Positions 36,883 through 46,066 are shown, counted from the first letter of the stretch. The stretch: DNA of 64,000 nucleotides from Sphingobium sp. WTD-1 (GCF_030128825.1 NZ_CP119127.1:4391501-4455500), one strand, 5' to 3'. The notes: generated by a model not told the origin, from the letters alone. Numbers and translations: made by a program.

Positions 36883-38553
36883 ATGCGCAAGACCCGTCGT
36901 GCCGCCTTGCTGTTGCTGGCCGCCATCGCCGGCCCAGCCCTGGCAGGCCCCGCCCGCTTCAGCGATTTCCGTTATGAGGGGCGCGCGCAGGAACAGGTGA
37001 CGGCCGGCCCCAACGACTATCGCAACCCGATCCTGTCAGGCTATTATCCCGATCCGTCGATCACGCGGGTCGGCGAGAGCTATTATCTCGTCAACTCCTC
37101 CTTCGCCCATTATCCGGGACTACCGGTCTTCCGGTCGACCGACATGGTCCATTGGCGCCAGATCGGCAACGCGATCGACCGGCCCGACCAGTTTGATTTC
37201 AGCGGCCTGCGCAGTTCGCGCGGCATGTTCGCGCCCGACATCTCCTTCCATGACGGGCTCTTCTACTTGGTCGGCACCTGCGTCGATTGCGGTGGCAATT
37301 TCGTGATGACGGCAAAGGACGCGGCCGGGCCGTGGTCGAAACCGCACTGGCTGCCGTTCGAGGGGATCGATCCGTCGATTTACTGGGAAGGCGAGCGCGC
37401 CTTCATCGTCAATAATCGCGCCCCGGCCGAGCCGCCCCGCTATGAGGGGCATCGAGCGATCTGGGTGCAGGAATTTGACTGGCGCGCGCTCAAGATGACC
37501 GGCACGGCGACGCAGATCGTCAATGGCGGCGTCGACATCAGACAGAAGCCCTCCTGGATCGAGGGACCGCATCTGCTGAAGCGCGAGGGATATTATTATC
37601 TGATCGCGGCCGAGGGCGGCACCGGCGACCAGCATAGCGAAGTCGTGTTCCGCGCCCGCGACCTGCGCGGCCCCTTCACCCCCTATGCCGGCAATCCGAT
37701 CCTGAGCCAGCGCAGCCTGGACCCGGCCCGTCCCCATCCGGTGACATCGGCCGGCCATGCCAAGCTGGTGCAGACGCAGGCGGGCGACTGGTGGGCGACC
37801 TTCCTCGCCACCCGCCCCTATGGCCCAGACCTCTACAATATCGGGCGCGAAACCTTCCTGCTGCCGGTCGCATGGCGCGATGGCTGGCCGCATATATTGG
37901 ACGCCGGCAAGGCCATTCCCTATGCGGCGAAACGCCCGGCCCTGCCCGTGCGCGATGCCGATGCGCCGCCGACCAGCGGCGATTTCGCCTATCGCGACCG
38001 GTTCGACGGACCGCGGCTCGACATGGGCTGGATCGGCCTGCGGACGCCCAAGGCACCGCTTTACCGGCTGGAGGCGGGCGGACTGGTGCTGGACGGCACG
38101 ACCGCGCTGGGCGACCTCAGCGGCACCCCGGCCTTTGTCGGGCGGCGCCAGCAGCAGCATGTCGCGACCATCAGCACGGACCTGACCTATCGGCCAGAGA
38201 CGGAGGGGGATCGTGCGGGGCTGGCGGCCGTGCAGTCCGATCGCTCCTTCCTGTTGTTCGGCGTGACGCAGAAGGACGGGAAACCGCAGGTCGCCCTGAT
38301 GCTGCGCGAGGACAGCGATCGTGACAGGCTGGTCGCTGCCGCGCCGATCGATCCGGCCAAGCCCGTCCGCCTGACGATGGACTTCGATGGCGGCACGGCG
38401 CGCTTCGCCTATGGCGTCGACGGGCGGGAGGCGGTGCTGGCGCGCGATGTCGATATCCGCTTCCTCAGCACCCATGAGGCTGGCGGCTTCGTCGGCACGG
38501 TGGTCGGTCCCTATGCCTGGGCCGCGCGCGTCACCCGGCCGATCAGCAACTGA
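36883..38553 (+). CDS. Glycoside hydrolase family 43 (beta-xylosidase / arabinofuranosidase type)
   Basis: A 556-residue protein with a Sec signal peptide (MRKTRRAALLLLAAIAGPALA). The five-bladed GH43 propeller, residues about 45-370, shows the general base SGYYPDPSIT, the pKa-modulating Asp in EGIDPSIYW and the acid Glu in SWIEGPHLLK. A C-terminal beta-sandwich (GH43_C2/DUF1349-like, FAYRDRFDGPRLDMGWIGLR onward) is typical of beta-xylosidases. It probably trims xylo- or arabino-oligosaccharides in the periplasm or outside. AGGAGAGG precedes the ATG. The last 43 bases overlap the end of the convergent bioC-like gene. Confidence 0.9.
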   Translation: MRKTRRAALLLLAAIAGPALAGPARFSDFRYEGRAQEQVTAGPNDYRNPILSGYYPDPSITRVGESYYLVNSSFAHYPGLPVFRSTDMVHWRQIGNAIDRPDQFDFSGLRSSRGMFAPDISFHDGLFYLVGTCVDCGGNFVMTAKDAAGPWSKPHWLPFEGIDPSIYWEGERAFIVNNRAPAEPPRYEGHRAIWVQEFDWRALKMTGTATQIVNGGVDIRQKPSWIEGPHLLKREGYYYLIAAEGGTGDQHSEVVFRARDLRGPFTPYAGNPILSQRSLDPARPHPVTSAGHAKLVQTQAGDWWATFLATRPYGPDLYNIGRETFLLPVAWRDGWPHILDAGKAIPYAAKRPALPVRDADAPPTSGDFAYRDRFDGPRLDMGWIGLRTPKAPLYRLEAGGLVLDGTTALGDLSGTPAFVGRRQQQHVATISTDLTYRPETEGDRAGLAAVQSDRSFLLFGVTQKDGKPQVALMLREDSDRDRLVAAAPIDPAKPVRLTMDFDGGTARFAYGVDGREAVLARDVDIRFLSTHEAGGFVGTVVGPYAWAARVTRPISN

Positions 38554-39296
38554 TAGACGTCGCGGCCGCCCGCTTTGTCATAGGCGGCCATGACCCGGCG
38601 CAGCGCGGCGGGGGAGAGCGGCCGGCGCCCCTCGTCCGGCACCACCGCGCCGATGCCCTTGAGATGGCCGGTCAGCGCACGGGCGCCCTGCCCGTCCAGC
38701 AGGACGGTCTCATCAAAGGCGAAGGCGTCGCCATAGGCCGCCAGCATCGCGCGCAGCGCGTCGAGCGAGGGATAGGCGGGGACGCCGGGCGTCAGATCGC
38801 AGGTCGCATGGGCAGCGCGCCATTGGGCAAAGCTGCCCTGCCCCATGGTCGAGAAGATGAGGCTGCCGCCGGGGCGGAGCAGCGCCACCAGCCGCGCGAT
38901 CGCGGCGGGCAGGTCGTCAAACCATTGGAAGGCAAGGCTGGAGAGGATGAGGTCGAACCATTCGCCTTCGAACGAGGGCGCCTCCCCATCCATCGCGAGG
39001 AAGGTGCCGGCCACCAGCCCGGCCGATGCGGCCCGGTCAAGCATCTTTGGCGAAATGTCGGTCGCGACCAGCTCCGCTCCGGGCCAGCGGGTCTGGATGT
39101 CGCGCGTGAGCAGGCCGGTGCCGCAACCGATTTCCAGGATGCGGGCGACGCCGTCTGGACTCTGTCGCTGGGCGATGTCGGCGACCAAAGCTGCGGCCGT
39201 CCGCTGCGGCCCGGCATGTTCGTCATACCGGTCGGCAGCCGCGCCGAAGGAGTCGCTTATCCGTTGCTTGCGGACCTGATTCATGGGTAGGCGCAT
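38511..39296 (-). CDS. BioC-like SAM-dependent methyltransferase
   Basis: A 261-residue class I methyltransferase. ISDSFGAAADRYDEHAGPQ at the start and ILEIGCGTGLLTRD (SAM motif I) are typical of malonyl-ACP O-methyltransferase BioC, as are LILSSLAFQWFDDLPA and FSTMGQGSFAQWRAAH. BioC starts biotin's pimelate route; no other bio gene is near. The start is 39296 or MNQVRKQRIS at 39284. Its 3' end overlaps the GH43 gene tail by 43 bases on the opposite strand. Confidence 0.82.
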   Translation of the reverse strand: MRLPMNQVRKQRISDSFGAAADRYDEHAGPQRTAAALVADIAQRQSPDGVARILEIGCGTGLLTRDIQTRWPGAELVATDISPKMLDRAASAGLVAGTFLAMDGEAPSFEGEWFDLILSSLAFQWFDDLPAAIARLVALLRPGGSLIFSTMGQGSFAQWRAAHATCDLTPGVPAYPSLDALRAMLAAYGDAFAFDETVLLDGQGARALTGHLKGIGAVVPDEGRRPLSPAALRRVMAAYDKAGGRDVYQLLIGRVTRAAQA

Positions 39297-39342
39297 GGCA
39301 GAGCCATGGCCGCTTGGCCAGCATCTTCAAGGATCGCCCCGC

Positions 39343-40587
39343 ATGACCGCCGCATCGCCCCGTATCCCCGCCATGGACGTGCTGCGCGGCTGCGCGGTGA
39401 TGGGCATATTGTGGATGAACATCACTGCCTTCGCCCTGCCGCAGAACGCCTATTTCAATCCAGTCGCGGCCGGGCCAATGTCGGGCGGCGACATCGCCTT
39501 CTGGGCGAGCAGCCTGATCCTGGTCGATGGCAAGATGCGCGGCCTGTTCTCGCTGCTTTTCGGGGCGTCGATGCTGCTGCTGATCGACCGGGAGGAAATG
39601 GCCGGGCGCGACGGCACGCGGGCACAACTGGTGCGCGGCGGCTGGTTGCTGGCGATCGGCCTGCTGCATCACATATTGCTGTGGTGGGGCGACATATTGG
39701 TGACCTATGCGGTGGTCGGCACCATCGCCCTGCTCTTTGCCCAGAAAGAGCCGCTGGCGCTGGTCAAATGGGCGTTTCTCGCCTTCCTGATCCACTTCCT
39801 GATCTGTGGCGCCTTCATCGCCAGCCTCTATGGCTGGGCCCATGCCGCCGCTGCGCCCGGTGCCGCCGCCGCAACGCGCGAGGGACTCGACAGCTTCCTC
39901 GCCGGCCTGTCCGACCCCAACAGCCCGATCATCCAGCAGGATATCGCCACCTACACCGGCAGCTTCGCCGGAATCGTGCGCCATCATCTGACCGGCTTTG
40001 TCGGCGACTGGCTGTGGACCTTCCTCTTCACCGGCCTCGACACGCTGGGCTTCATGCTGCTGGGCATGGCGATGCTGAAGGGCGGCTTCCTGATCGGCCG
40101 CTGGCCCGCCGAGCAATATCGGCAGACCGCGCGCCATTGCTTCCTGATCGGGCTGATGCCGATGATCGGCCTGACCATCTGGGTGGTGGCGAGCGGCTTT
40201 GCGCCGCTGACCGCCTTTTCGACCGCACTGCTCTGGTCCTTCCCCTTCCGCATTCCGCTGGCGGTCGGCTGGGCGGCACTGATCCTGTGGCTGCTGGCGC
40301 GGCATCGCGATCATTGGCTGGTCCGCCGCGTCGCCGCGACCGGGCGCATGGCGCTCAGCAATTATCTGGGCACCAGCCTTGTCATGACGACGATCTTCTA
40401 TGGTTGGGGCCTGGGGCTGTTCGGATTGGTGCGCCCGGCGGCCTTTCCGCTCTTCCTTATCGCCGCCTGGGCGGTGATGCTGCTGTGGTCCAAGCCCTGG
40501 CTCGACCGATTCGCGATGGGGCCGGCCGAATGGGTCTGGCGCAGCCTGCAACGGGGAAAAGTGCAAAAGATTCGCAGGAGCGCGTGA
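39343..40587 (+). CDS. DUF418 domain membrane protein
   Basis: A 414-residue protein with about ten hydrophobic segments. RIPAMDVLRGCAVMGILWMNI at the start, GLFSLLFGASMLLL and GRMALSNYLGTSLVMTTIFYGWGLGLFG near the C-terminus are DUF418 (YeiB-like) signatures. The family is related to acyltransferase-3 type membrane proteins; function unknown. The open frame begins at 39283, but the ATG at 39343 (MTAASPRIPAMD, AAGGA upstream) directly precedes the first conserved segment. Confidence 0.86.
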   Translation: MTAASPRIPAMDVLRGCAVMGILWMNITAFALPQNAYFNPVAAGPMSGGDIAFWASSLILVDGKMRGLFSLLFGASMLLLIDREEMAGRDGTRAQLVRGGWLLAIGLLHHILLWWGDILVTYAVVGTIALLFAQKEPLALVKWAFLAFLIHFLICGAFIASLYGWAHAAAAPGAAAATREGLDSFLAGLSDPNSPIIQQDIATYTGSFAGIVRHHLTGFVGDWLWTFLFTGLDTLGFMLLGMAMLKGGFLIGRWPAEQYRQTARHCFLIGLMPMIGLTIWVVASGFAPLTAFSTALLWSFPFRIPLAVGWAALILWLLARHRDHWLVRRVAATGRMALSNYLGTSLVMTTIFYGWGLGLFGLVRPAAFPLFLIAAWAVMLLWSKPWLDRFAMGPAEWVWRSLQRGKVQKIRRSA

Positions 40588-40595
40588 TCTTCTAT

Positions 40596-40610
40596 TGCGA
40601 TCCATTAGCA
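40596..40610. promoter_or_regulatory. Possible iron-regulator (Fur/Irr/Mur-like) site upstream of bfd
   Basis: TGCGATCCATTAGCA has TGC...GCA ends with A/T symmetry at inner positions, resembling alphaproteobacterial Fur/Mur boxes. It lies 32 bases before the bfd start. This is weak evidence by eye. Confidence 0.3.
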
Positions 40611-40641
40611 TCTGACCTATTTCACGGGTCAGGAGAATCCA

Positions 40642-40812
40642 ATGGTCGTCTGTGTTTGCAATGCCATTCGCGAAAAGGATCTGCGGGAAGCCGCGCGCGA
40701 TGGTGCCGATACCCCCTGTAGCGCCTATGCCCGTTTCGGCCGCCGCCCCAAGTGCGGCCAGTGTGTCGGCTATGCCCGCACGATCATCGCGGCAGAGCGC
40801 GCGACGGCCTGA
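40642..40812 (+). CDS. bfd: Bacterioferritin-associated ferredoxin
   Basis: A 56-residue protein, too short for many gene finders. Cys4, Cys6, Cys38 and Cys41 in MVVCVCNAI and PKCGQCVGYAR give the CxC...CxxC ligand set of Bfd for a [2Fe-2S] cluster. Bfd docks on bacterioferritin and reduces the stored iron so it can be released. AGGAG lies seven bases before the ATG. The bacterioferritin gene follows after 161 bases on the same strand, supporting the call. Confidence 0.9.
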   Translation: MVVCVCNAIREKDLREAARDGADTPCSAYARFGRRPKCGQCVGYARTIIAAERATA

Positions 40813-40816
40813 GATC

Positions 40817-40870
40817 ATTGCGAAGCAGGCGCAGTAAAAGGCCCCTGACAATCGCGAAGCCGACGCAATA
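40817..40870. repeat. Imperfect 20-bp direct repeats between bfd and bfr
   Basis: ATTGCGAAGCAGGCGCAGTA (40817-40836) and ATCGCGAAGCCGACGCAATA (40851-40870) match at 16 of 20 positions, 34 bases apart. They lie just after bfd and about 100 bases before bfr. Their role is unknown; paired regulator sites are possible. Confidence 0.5.
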
Positions 40871-40973
40871 GCCGCCTGAAAAATGGCCGTTTTCTGCGGC
40901 TTTCCGGCTTAACAACCGGATGCGAAACCTTTATATGTCCCGGCATTCCCAATAACAGCCGGAGCATAGCGCC

Positions 40974-41453
40974 ATGAAGGGCGACCAGAAGGTTATCGAT
41001 TATCTGAACGAGGTCCTCAAGAACGAGCTGACCGCGATCAACCAATATTTCCTCCACTATCGCATCCTCAATCACTGGGGCATCGAGAAGCTCGCCAAGT
41101 TCGAATATGAGGAATCGATCGACGAGATGAAGCACGCCGACAAGGTGGCGGAGCGCATCCTGTTTCTTGACGGTCTGCCCAACTTCCAGCTGCTCGGCCG
41201 GCTGAAGATCGGCGAAACCGTCGAGGAAATCCTTAAGGCGGATCTGGAGCTGGAATATGAAGCGCTGCCGGTGCTGCGCGACGCGATCGCCTATTGCGAG
41301 TCGATCAAGGACTTCGTCAGTCGCGACCTGTTCCAATATATCCTCGAAAGCGAGGAAAAGCATGTCGACACGCTGGAAACCCAGTTCGAGATGATCGAGC
41401 GCATGGGCATCCAGAATTATGTCCAGCTGCAGAGCAAGGCCAAGGAAGACTGA
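40974..41453 (+). CDS. bfr: Bacterioferritin
   Basis: A 159-residue iron-storage protein that forms 24-mers with haem at subunit interfaces. Ferroxidase ligands Glu18, Glu51 and His54 and the haem ligand Met52 are visible in NEVLKNELTAINQYF and ESIDEMKHADKVAERI. LEYEALPVLRDAI (Glu94) and YILESEEKHVDTLE (Glu127/His130) complete the site. It probably receives electrons from Bfd encoded just upstream. An AT-rich stretch with TTTATAT sits about 35 bases before the start. Confidence 0.97.
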   Translation: MKGDQKVIDYLNEVLKNELTAINQYFLHYRILNHWGIEKLAKFEYEESIDEMKHADKVAERILFLDGLPNFQLLGRLKIGETVEEILKADLELEYEALPVLRDAIAYCESIKDFVSRDLFQYILESEEKHVDTLETQFEMIERMGIQNYVQLQSKAKED

Positions 41454-41574
41454 CACGAACGCGCGGGGGCGGCTGTCCGGCGGGCGCCCCCGCCTTTGCA
41501 GGCTGTGGGGGAAGGTGCGCATCGCCCTTCCCCTGCCCTTTATGGCGCCATCTGGCGCATAGCCGGGCTTCCCG

Positions 41575-41982
41575 TCAGATAAGTGCGTCGAGAATGCCGA
41601 TCAGCGGCAGGTCGGCCGGCGGCATGTCGAGCGCATACATTTGCGCGGGCCGCACCCATTGCAGCGCAGTGGCATGGCGCGCTTCGGGCACCCCTTCCCA
41701 TTTGCGGCAGACATAGAGCAACAGCAGCAGATGCTTGCTCTCCAGCGGCGCGCTGGCGAAGGTTGCGGGCGCCAGGCAGCTTTCATGGGTGCGGATACCC
41801 AGCTCCTCCTCCAGTTCACGCACCAGTGCCGCCTCGGGCGTTTCGCCCGACTCGACCTTGCCACCGGGAAACTCCCACAGGTCCGCCATCGGCTTTCCCG
41901 GAGGACGTTGCTGCACCAAAACGCGGCCATCGGCATCGATCAGGGCGACGGCAACGACCAGAAACGGGGTAAAACTCTGCAT
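41575..41982 (-). CDS. mutT: 8-oxo-dGTP diphosphatase MutT
   Basis: A 135-residue NUDIX hydrolase. The box GGKVESGETPEAALVRELEEELGI is complete (G-x5-E-x7-REUxEExGU), and LVQQRPPGKPMADLWEFPGG before it is the MutT signature for 8-oxo-dGTP cleansing. It removes oxidised dGTP to prevent A:T to C:G mutations. It is convergent with bfr and divergent from the first Flp pilin gene. Start at 41982 (MQSFTPFLVVAVA). Confidence 0.93.
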   Translation of the reverse strand: MQSFTPFLVVAVALIDADGRVLVQQRPPGKPMADLWEFPGGKVESGETPEAALVRELEEELGIRTHESCLAPATFASAPLESKHLLLLLYVCRKWEGVPEARHATALQWVRPAQMYALDMPPADLPLIGILDALI

Positions 41983-42062
41983 AACGCTCCCTTGCGAGGG
42001 CTTTGTTAACCGTGGCTGCTTTACACACCGATTGTGGAGTGTCTGTAGCCAAGCGGGGTCAT

Positions 42063-42248
42063 ATGCGCGCGATCATCGAATTCGTAACGAAATCCGCGCT
42101 CTCGCGATGCGAACGGGGGGCCACCGCCGTCGAATATGGCCTGATCATCGCGATGATCGTGCTGGCCATGATCGCGGCGCTGAACAACGTCGCGACACGA
42201 ACAACAGGCATGTGGAACAACGTCGCTGAAGAAGTTACCAAGCATTAA
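42063..42248 (+). CDS. Flp/Fap-type type IVb pilin
   Basis: A 61-residue pilin precursor. The basic leader ends at CERGATAVEYGLII, the Flp prepilin motif (G/ATAVEYGLI with Glu and Tyr after the cleavage site). A hydrophobic helix (IIAMIVLAMIAALNNVA) follows. Flp pilins polymerise in Tad-type pili. It differs from the second pilin downstream (42384) by a longer, Cys-containing leader and a charged C-terminus. No Tad assembly genes are in the window. Start ATG 42063; upstream codons of the frame are not pilin-like. Confidence 0.85.
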   Translation: MRAIIEFVTKSALSRCERGATAVEYGLIIAMIVLAMIAALNNVATRTTGMWNNVAEEVTKH

Positions 42249-42383
42249 CCAATAAATTCTGACAGACACTATTCCGCATTAAACTTTTCTCAACCGAGCC
42301 AATCTAGACAGGTCTTCGCTGACCTAGAATTCAAAGCGGGGCGGCCGGGTAGTTTAACGTAACGATTGTCAAGGAGACATCAC

Positions 42384-42545
42384 ATGCAGTTCATTCGCAA
42401 GATGCTGAAGAACGAAAAGGGCGCGACCGCCATCGAATACGGCCTGATCGCCGCTCTGATCGCCGTGGCCGCCATCGGCGCCATGACCAGCCTGGGCTCG
42501 AAGCTGGGCAGCACCTTCAACAACGTTTCGGGCAACCTGAAGTAA
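42384..42545 (+). CDS. Flp-type type IVb pilin
   Basis: A 53-residue pilin: MQFIRKMLKNEKGATAIEYG, then LIAALIAVAAIGAMTSLGSKL. The GATAIEYGLIA motif and hydrophobic helix are classical Flp pilin. AAGGAG lies eight bases before the ATG. It is short and may be missed by automatic annotation. A strong terminator follows 20 bases later. This is probably the major pilin of a Tad locus elsewhere in the genome. Confidence 0.92.
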   Translation: MQFIRKMLKNEKGATAIEYGLIAALIAVAAIGAMTSLGSKLGSTFNNVSGNLK

Positions 42546-42564
42546 GCTCGAACACGATGTTAGA

Positions 42565-42599
42565 AAAGGGCGGCGGAAGCAATTCCGCCGCCCTTTTTC
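42565..42599. terminator. Bidirectional intrinsic terminator
   Basis: AAGGGCGGCGGAA-GCAA-TTCCGCCGCCC followed by TTTTTCTTT, with AAAA on the other side. It lies between the pilin gene and the convergent M48 protease gene. Confidence 0.9.
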
Positions 42600-42621
42600 T
42601 TTGCCTGGATTCTGCCGAATC

Positions 42622-44100
42622 TTACCAGGTGACGATCTTCACCCGATCGCCAGGCTTCAACACGGAGCGTTCGTTGAGGGCGTTCAGCACCAGGAAGCGC
42701 TCCAGCGGATAATCGCTATAGGCCATGCGGTGGCCGAGCGACTGGACGGTGTCGCCCGCCTTGACGGTCACCAGATTGACCCGGCGTGGCTTGATCGCCG
42801 CCGCCTCCTGCGCCGACAGGCGCTGGACCGAACGGACCATCGAGTCGAACGGGCCGATACCCTTGCCCGCCGGGGTCAGCAGCAGGAAATGATAGGCCTT
42901 TCCGCCGCCGAAATCATAGGCGAAGACGGTGGCGTCGATCTGACCCGACTTGGTGTTGGCGCGCACCGTGCGCCAGGCGGCCGGCAGGCCGTTGATCGTC
43001 GTGCGCTGCACCTCACCCGCGGGCGGGGCGCCGGCATTGCCCGCGAGTCGCTTGAGCACCGAATCGATATAGGTCGACAGATTGCCATTATAGGCCATGC
43101 CGCCAAACTGCGCCTGGCCGCCCGAACCGGTGATGCTGACCGCGTCCGCGCCATTTTCCATGCCGAAGCCCGAGGGCGCGGTGAAGGACAGGCGCAGGTC
43201 GGGGTGGCGGAAGCGGCTGCCATCAATCACGCCCTGCTTGGGATCGTCGCCATAGAGGACGCCATTGAGCGCCGTCAGGAAGGCATCGCGGTTGCGCAGA
43301 GTGCTGGTCGCGCCGGTGCGCGAGGCCATCTGCGCCGCCCGATCGACGCGCTCGCCCGGATCGGGATGGGTGCTGGCCCATTCGGGCATTGAGCGCGCAT
43401 CGCCCGACACACGCTGGTCCAGGCTGGTCTGCGCCGCGAGCGAGGCAAGCATGTCCGACAGCGCACGGGGATCATAGCCGGCCGAGGCGAGGTAGCGGAT
43501 GCCCAGATCGTCCGCCTCATATTCCTGGCTGCGCGAGAATTTGAGGGTCAGAAGCTGGCTGCCGGTGCCGATCCCCTGTTGCAGCACGCCACCCAGTGCC
43601 GAATCGCCCAGCAAGGCGCCGGTCAGCACCTGCAGCAGCGCGCCGCCGATCGCGTTGCGCTGCGCCGCCTGCTGGCGCCGCTGGCCATGCTGGGCGGCGA
43701 CATGGCCGACTTCATGGCCCAGCACGCCGGCCAGCTGCGCCTCGTCATTCATCAGCGCCATCAACTGGCGCGTGACATAGACATAGCCGCCGGGGATGGC
43801 GAAGGCATTGTTGACCGGCGAATTGAGCAGGGTGACGGTAAAATCGCCCTGCGCGTTGGAGAGGCCGGACTGGACCGCGATACGGCGTCCGACCGTCTCC
43901 ACATAGCGCGCCTGCGGCCCGACATAGGCGCCGCCAAATTCCTTGAGCAGTTCGGGATGCTGCTTGGCACCCGATGCCTTGTCCTGCGCGCTGATCGAGG
44001 AGACGGTGCGAATCGCCCGCTGCTGCCCCAGCACCGCCGGCGCCACGCCCGCGACGATCAGGCCGACGCCAAGGCCGGCCGACAACCATATCCGATTCAT
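42622..44100 (-). CDS. M48-family metalloprotease with LysM-like C-terminus
   Basis: A 492-residue protein with a signal sequence (MNRIWLSAGLGVGLIVAGVAPAVLG). The zinc motif GHEVGHVAAQH at about residue 128-138 and the third ligand in SQEYEADDLG place it in the BepA/Oma1-type M48 proteases, which survey outer-membrane proteins. The last ~50 residues (VTVKAGDTVQSLGHRMAY...LKPGDRVKIVTW) look like a LysM domain. Such fusions are known in alphaproteobacteria. It is convergent with the pilin gene across a terminator. Function in envelope quality control is inferred. Confidence 0.92.
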   Translation of the reverse strand: MNRIWLSAGLGVGLIVAGVAPAVLGQQRAIRTVSSISAQDKASGAKQHPELLKEFGGAYVGPQARYVETVGRRIAVQSGLSNAQGDFTVTLLNSPVNNAFAIPGGYVYVTRQLMALMNDEAQLAGVLGHEVGHVAAQHGQRRQQAAQRNAIGGALLQVLTGALLGDSALGGVLQQGIGTGSQLLTLKFSRSQEYEADDLGIRYLASAGYDPRALSDMLASLAAQTSLDQRVSGDARSMPEWASTHPDPGERVDRAAQMASRTGATSTLRNRDAFLTALNGVLYGDDPKQGVIDGSRFRHPDLRLSFTAPSGFGMENGADAVSITGSGGQAQFGGMAYNGNLSTYIDSVLKRLAGNAGAPPAGEVQRTTINGLPAAWRTVRANTKSGQIDATVFAYDFGGGKAYHFLLLTPAGKGIGPFDSMVRSVQRLSAQEAAAIKPRRVNLVTVKAGDTVQSLGHRMAYSDYPLERFLVLNALNERSVLKPGDRVKIVTW

Positions 44101-44180
44101 TCTATTCCCATCCTTGACACCCTGCCCCTGTTACCGTGCCGTAACGAGCGAGGACAGGATGCTGTTCCGGGAAATTGACG

Positions 44181-45125
44181 TCAGATACCGATGGCCAGGA
44201 ACTTGTCGGCGCGATCGGTGCGCAGTGCCTGCGATTCGAGGCTGGACAGCGCGTCCAGTTCCTCGCCAATGGCTGCGCCCAGATTGGCGATCGCCTGCAC
44301 CGGCTCGCGATGAGCCCCGCCCACCGGCTCTGCCACGATGCGGTCGATCACGCCCAGGCCCTTCAAATGCTGCGCCGTGACCTGCATCGCGGTCGCCGCG
44401 TCGCTGGCCTTGTCGGCGGTGCGCCACAGGATCGAGGCGCAGCCTTCGGGCGAGATCACCGAATAGACGGCATGCTCGAACATCAGCACGCGATTGGCCG
44501 CAGCCAGCGCCACTGCGCCGCCCGAGCCGCCCTCGCCCACCACGGCCGCGACCATGGGGACGCCGAGCGCCAGACAGGCTTCGGTCGAACGGGCAATGGC
44601 TTCGGCCTGGCCGCGTTCTTCGGCCTGGACGCCGGGAAAGGCACCCGAGGTGTCGACCAAGGTGACGACCGGCAGGCCGAAACGATCAGCCAGTTCCATC
44701 AGGCGGATCGCCTTGCGATAGCCTTCGGGCTTGGCCATGCCGAAATTATGACGGACGCGGCTGGCGGTGTCATCGCCCTTTTCATGGCCGATGACCATGA
44801 CCTTGCGCTCGCCCAGCGTCGCGAAGCCCCCGATGATCGCCTGATCGTCGGCAAAGGCGCGGTCGCCGGCCAGCGGCATGAAATTGTCGAACATGCCCGC
44901 GACATAATCCTTGAAGTGCGGGCGTTCGGGGTGGCGGGCCACCTGCGTCTTCTGCCAGGGCGTCAGCTTGGCATAGATGTCCGACAGCATCTTGTCGGCA
45001 CGCTGTTCCAGCGTGTTGATCTCGCCACTGATGTCGATGTCGCCGACGGAGGCCGTCTGGCGCAGTTCGATGATGCGGGCTTCCAGCTCTGCGACCGGCT
45101 TTTCAAATTCGAGAAAGCTTACCAT
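44181..45125 (-). CDS. accA: Acetyl-CoA carboxylase carboxyltransferase subunit alpha
   Basis: A 314-residue AccA. The N-terminal [17 protein letters not shown] coiled coil, [60 protein letters not shown] and [19 protein letters not shown] are all typical. It pairs with AccD (not here) to make malonyl-CoA for fatty acid synthesis. It lies 11 bases after xerD on the same strand, the usual sphingomonad/alphaproteobacterial arrangement. Confidence 0.97.
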   Translation of the reverse strand: MVSFLEFEKPVAELEARIIELRQTASVGDIDISGEINTLEQRADKMLSDIYAKLTPWQKTQVARHPERPHFKDYVAGMFDNFMPLAGDRAFADDQAIIGGFATLGERKVMVIGHEKGDDTASRVRHNFGMAKPEGYRKAIRLMELADRFGLPVVTLVDTSGAFPGVQAEERGQAEAIARSTEACLALGVPMVAAVVGEGGSGGAVALAAANRVLMFEHAVYSVISPEGCASILWRTADKASDAATAMQVTAQHLKGLGVIDRIVAEPVGGAHREPVQAIANLGAAIGEELDALSSLESQALRTDRADKFLAIGI

Positions 45126-45136
45126 GGCGGATGGCG

Positions 45137-46066
45137 TTAAGGCGCGGACGCGTCGCCGTCAACGCGGGGATGCGCGATCCTGGCTTGCATGCCGGCCAGC
45201 GGGTGCCGGCTGTTGACCAGTTCGACCAGCCGGCGGCTGTCGACATGGGTATAGATTTGCGTCGTGCCGATATCGGCATGGCCCAGCATCGATTGCAGCG
45301 CGCGCAGGTCCGCCCCGCCCTCCAGCAAATGGGTGGCAAAGGCGTGGCGCAGCACATGGGGGCTGACCCGTTCGGGCGCGATGCCGGCTGCGGCAGCCAG
45401 TTGCTTCACCAGCTGATAGAGGCGGATGCGGCTGACATGGCTCTTGCCCGAGGGGAAAAGCCAGGGGCTGTCGGCCGGCACATGGGCGAGCCAGGTCGCG
45501 ACGGCGGCGCGGGCGCGGTCGGAGATCGGCACCAGCCGTTCGCGCGCGCCCTTGCCCTTGATGATGAGGAAGGGGCGATCGACCGCCAGTGCCTTGCGCG
45601 GCAGCGAGACCAGTTCGGTCGCGCGCAGGCCCGAGCCATAGAGAAGTTCGATCAGCGCCGAAAGCCGCAGATCGAGCGGCGCGGGATGATCCTTCTCCAC
45701 CCGCTGCGCGATCAGGGCAAAGAGCGAATCGACCTCCTGCGACGACAAGATCTTTGGCAGCGGCCGGCGCGTGACCGGCCGGGGCAATGCCGCGCCGGGA
45801 TTGTCGGCGCGCAGCCCCTCCTCCTCCAGAAAGGCGTAGAAGGCACGCAGCGCGGACGCCTTGCGCGCCACGGTGGAGGCCGCGAGCGGCGCCCATTCGC
45901 CGGCGAGGCGGCCGAGCGTGTCCTGGCTGGCGGCAGCAAGCCCGCCGACAATCTCCCCCGCGCCCTGAAGGTCGGTGCGATAGGCAAGCAGCGTATTGCG
46001 CGACGCCCCTCGTTCCGCCGCCATCATTTCGAGGAAGCGGTCGATCAGGACGGCATCGTCATCCAT
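45137..46066 (-). CDS. xerD: Tyrosine recombinase XerD
   Basis: A 309-residue site-specific recombinase. It has an N-terminal SAM-like core-binding domain ([20 protein letters not shown]) and a C-terminal catalytic domain. The latter has [12 protein letters not shown] (first Arg), [20 protein letters not shown] (H-x-x-R) and [14 protein letters not shown] (second His and the Tyr nucleophile). XerC/XerD resolve chromosome dimers at dif. The pairing with accA downstream makes XerD (rather than a phage integrase) likely. Start at 46066 ([13 protein letters not shown]). Confidence 0.92.
   Translation of the reverse strand: MDDDAVLIDRFLEMMAAERGASRNTLLAYRTDLQGAGEIVGGLAAASQDTLGRLAGEWAPLAASTVARKASALRAFYAFLEEEGLRADNPGAALPRPVTRRPLPKILSSQEVDSLFALIAQRVEKDHPAPLDLRLSALIELLYGSGLRATELVSLPRKALAVDRPFLIIKGKGARERLVPISDRARAAVATWLAHVPADSPWLFPSGKSHVSRIRLYQLVKQLAAAAGIAPERVSPHVLRHAFATHLLEGGADLRALQSMLGHADIGTTQIYTHVDSRRLVELVNSRHPLAGMQARIAHPRVDGDASAP

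Noticed and set aside
45137..46066. Phage or integron integrase at xerD
   Set aside because: The recombinase is next to accA in the normal chromosomal arrangement, with no attachment repeats, cargo genes or prophage genes nearby.
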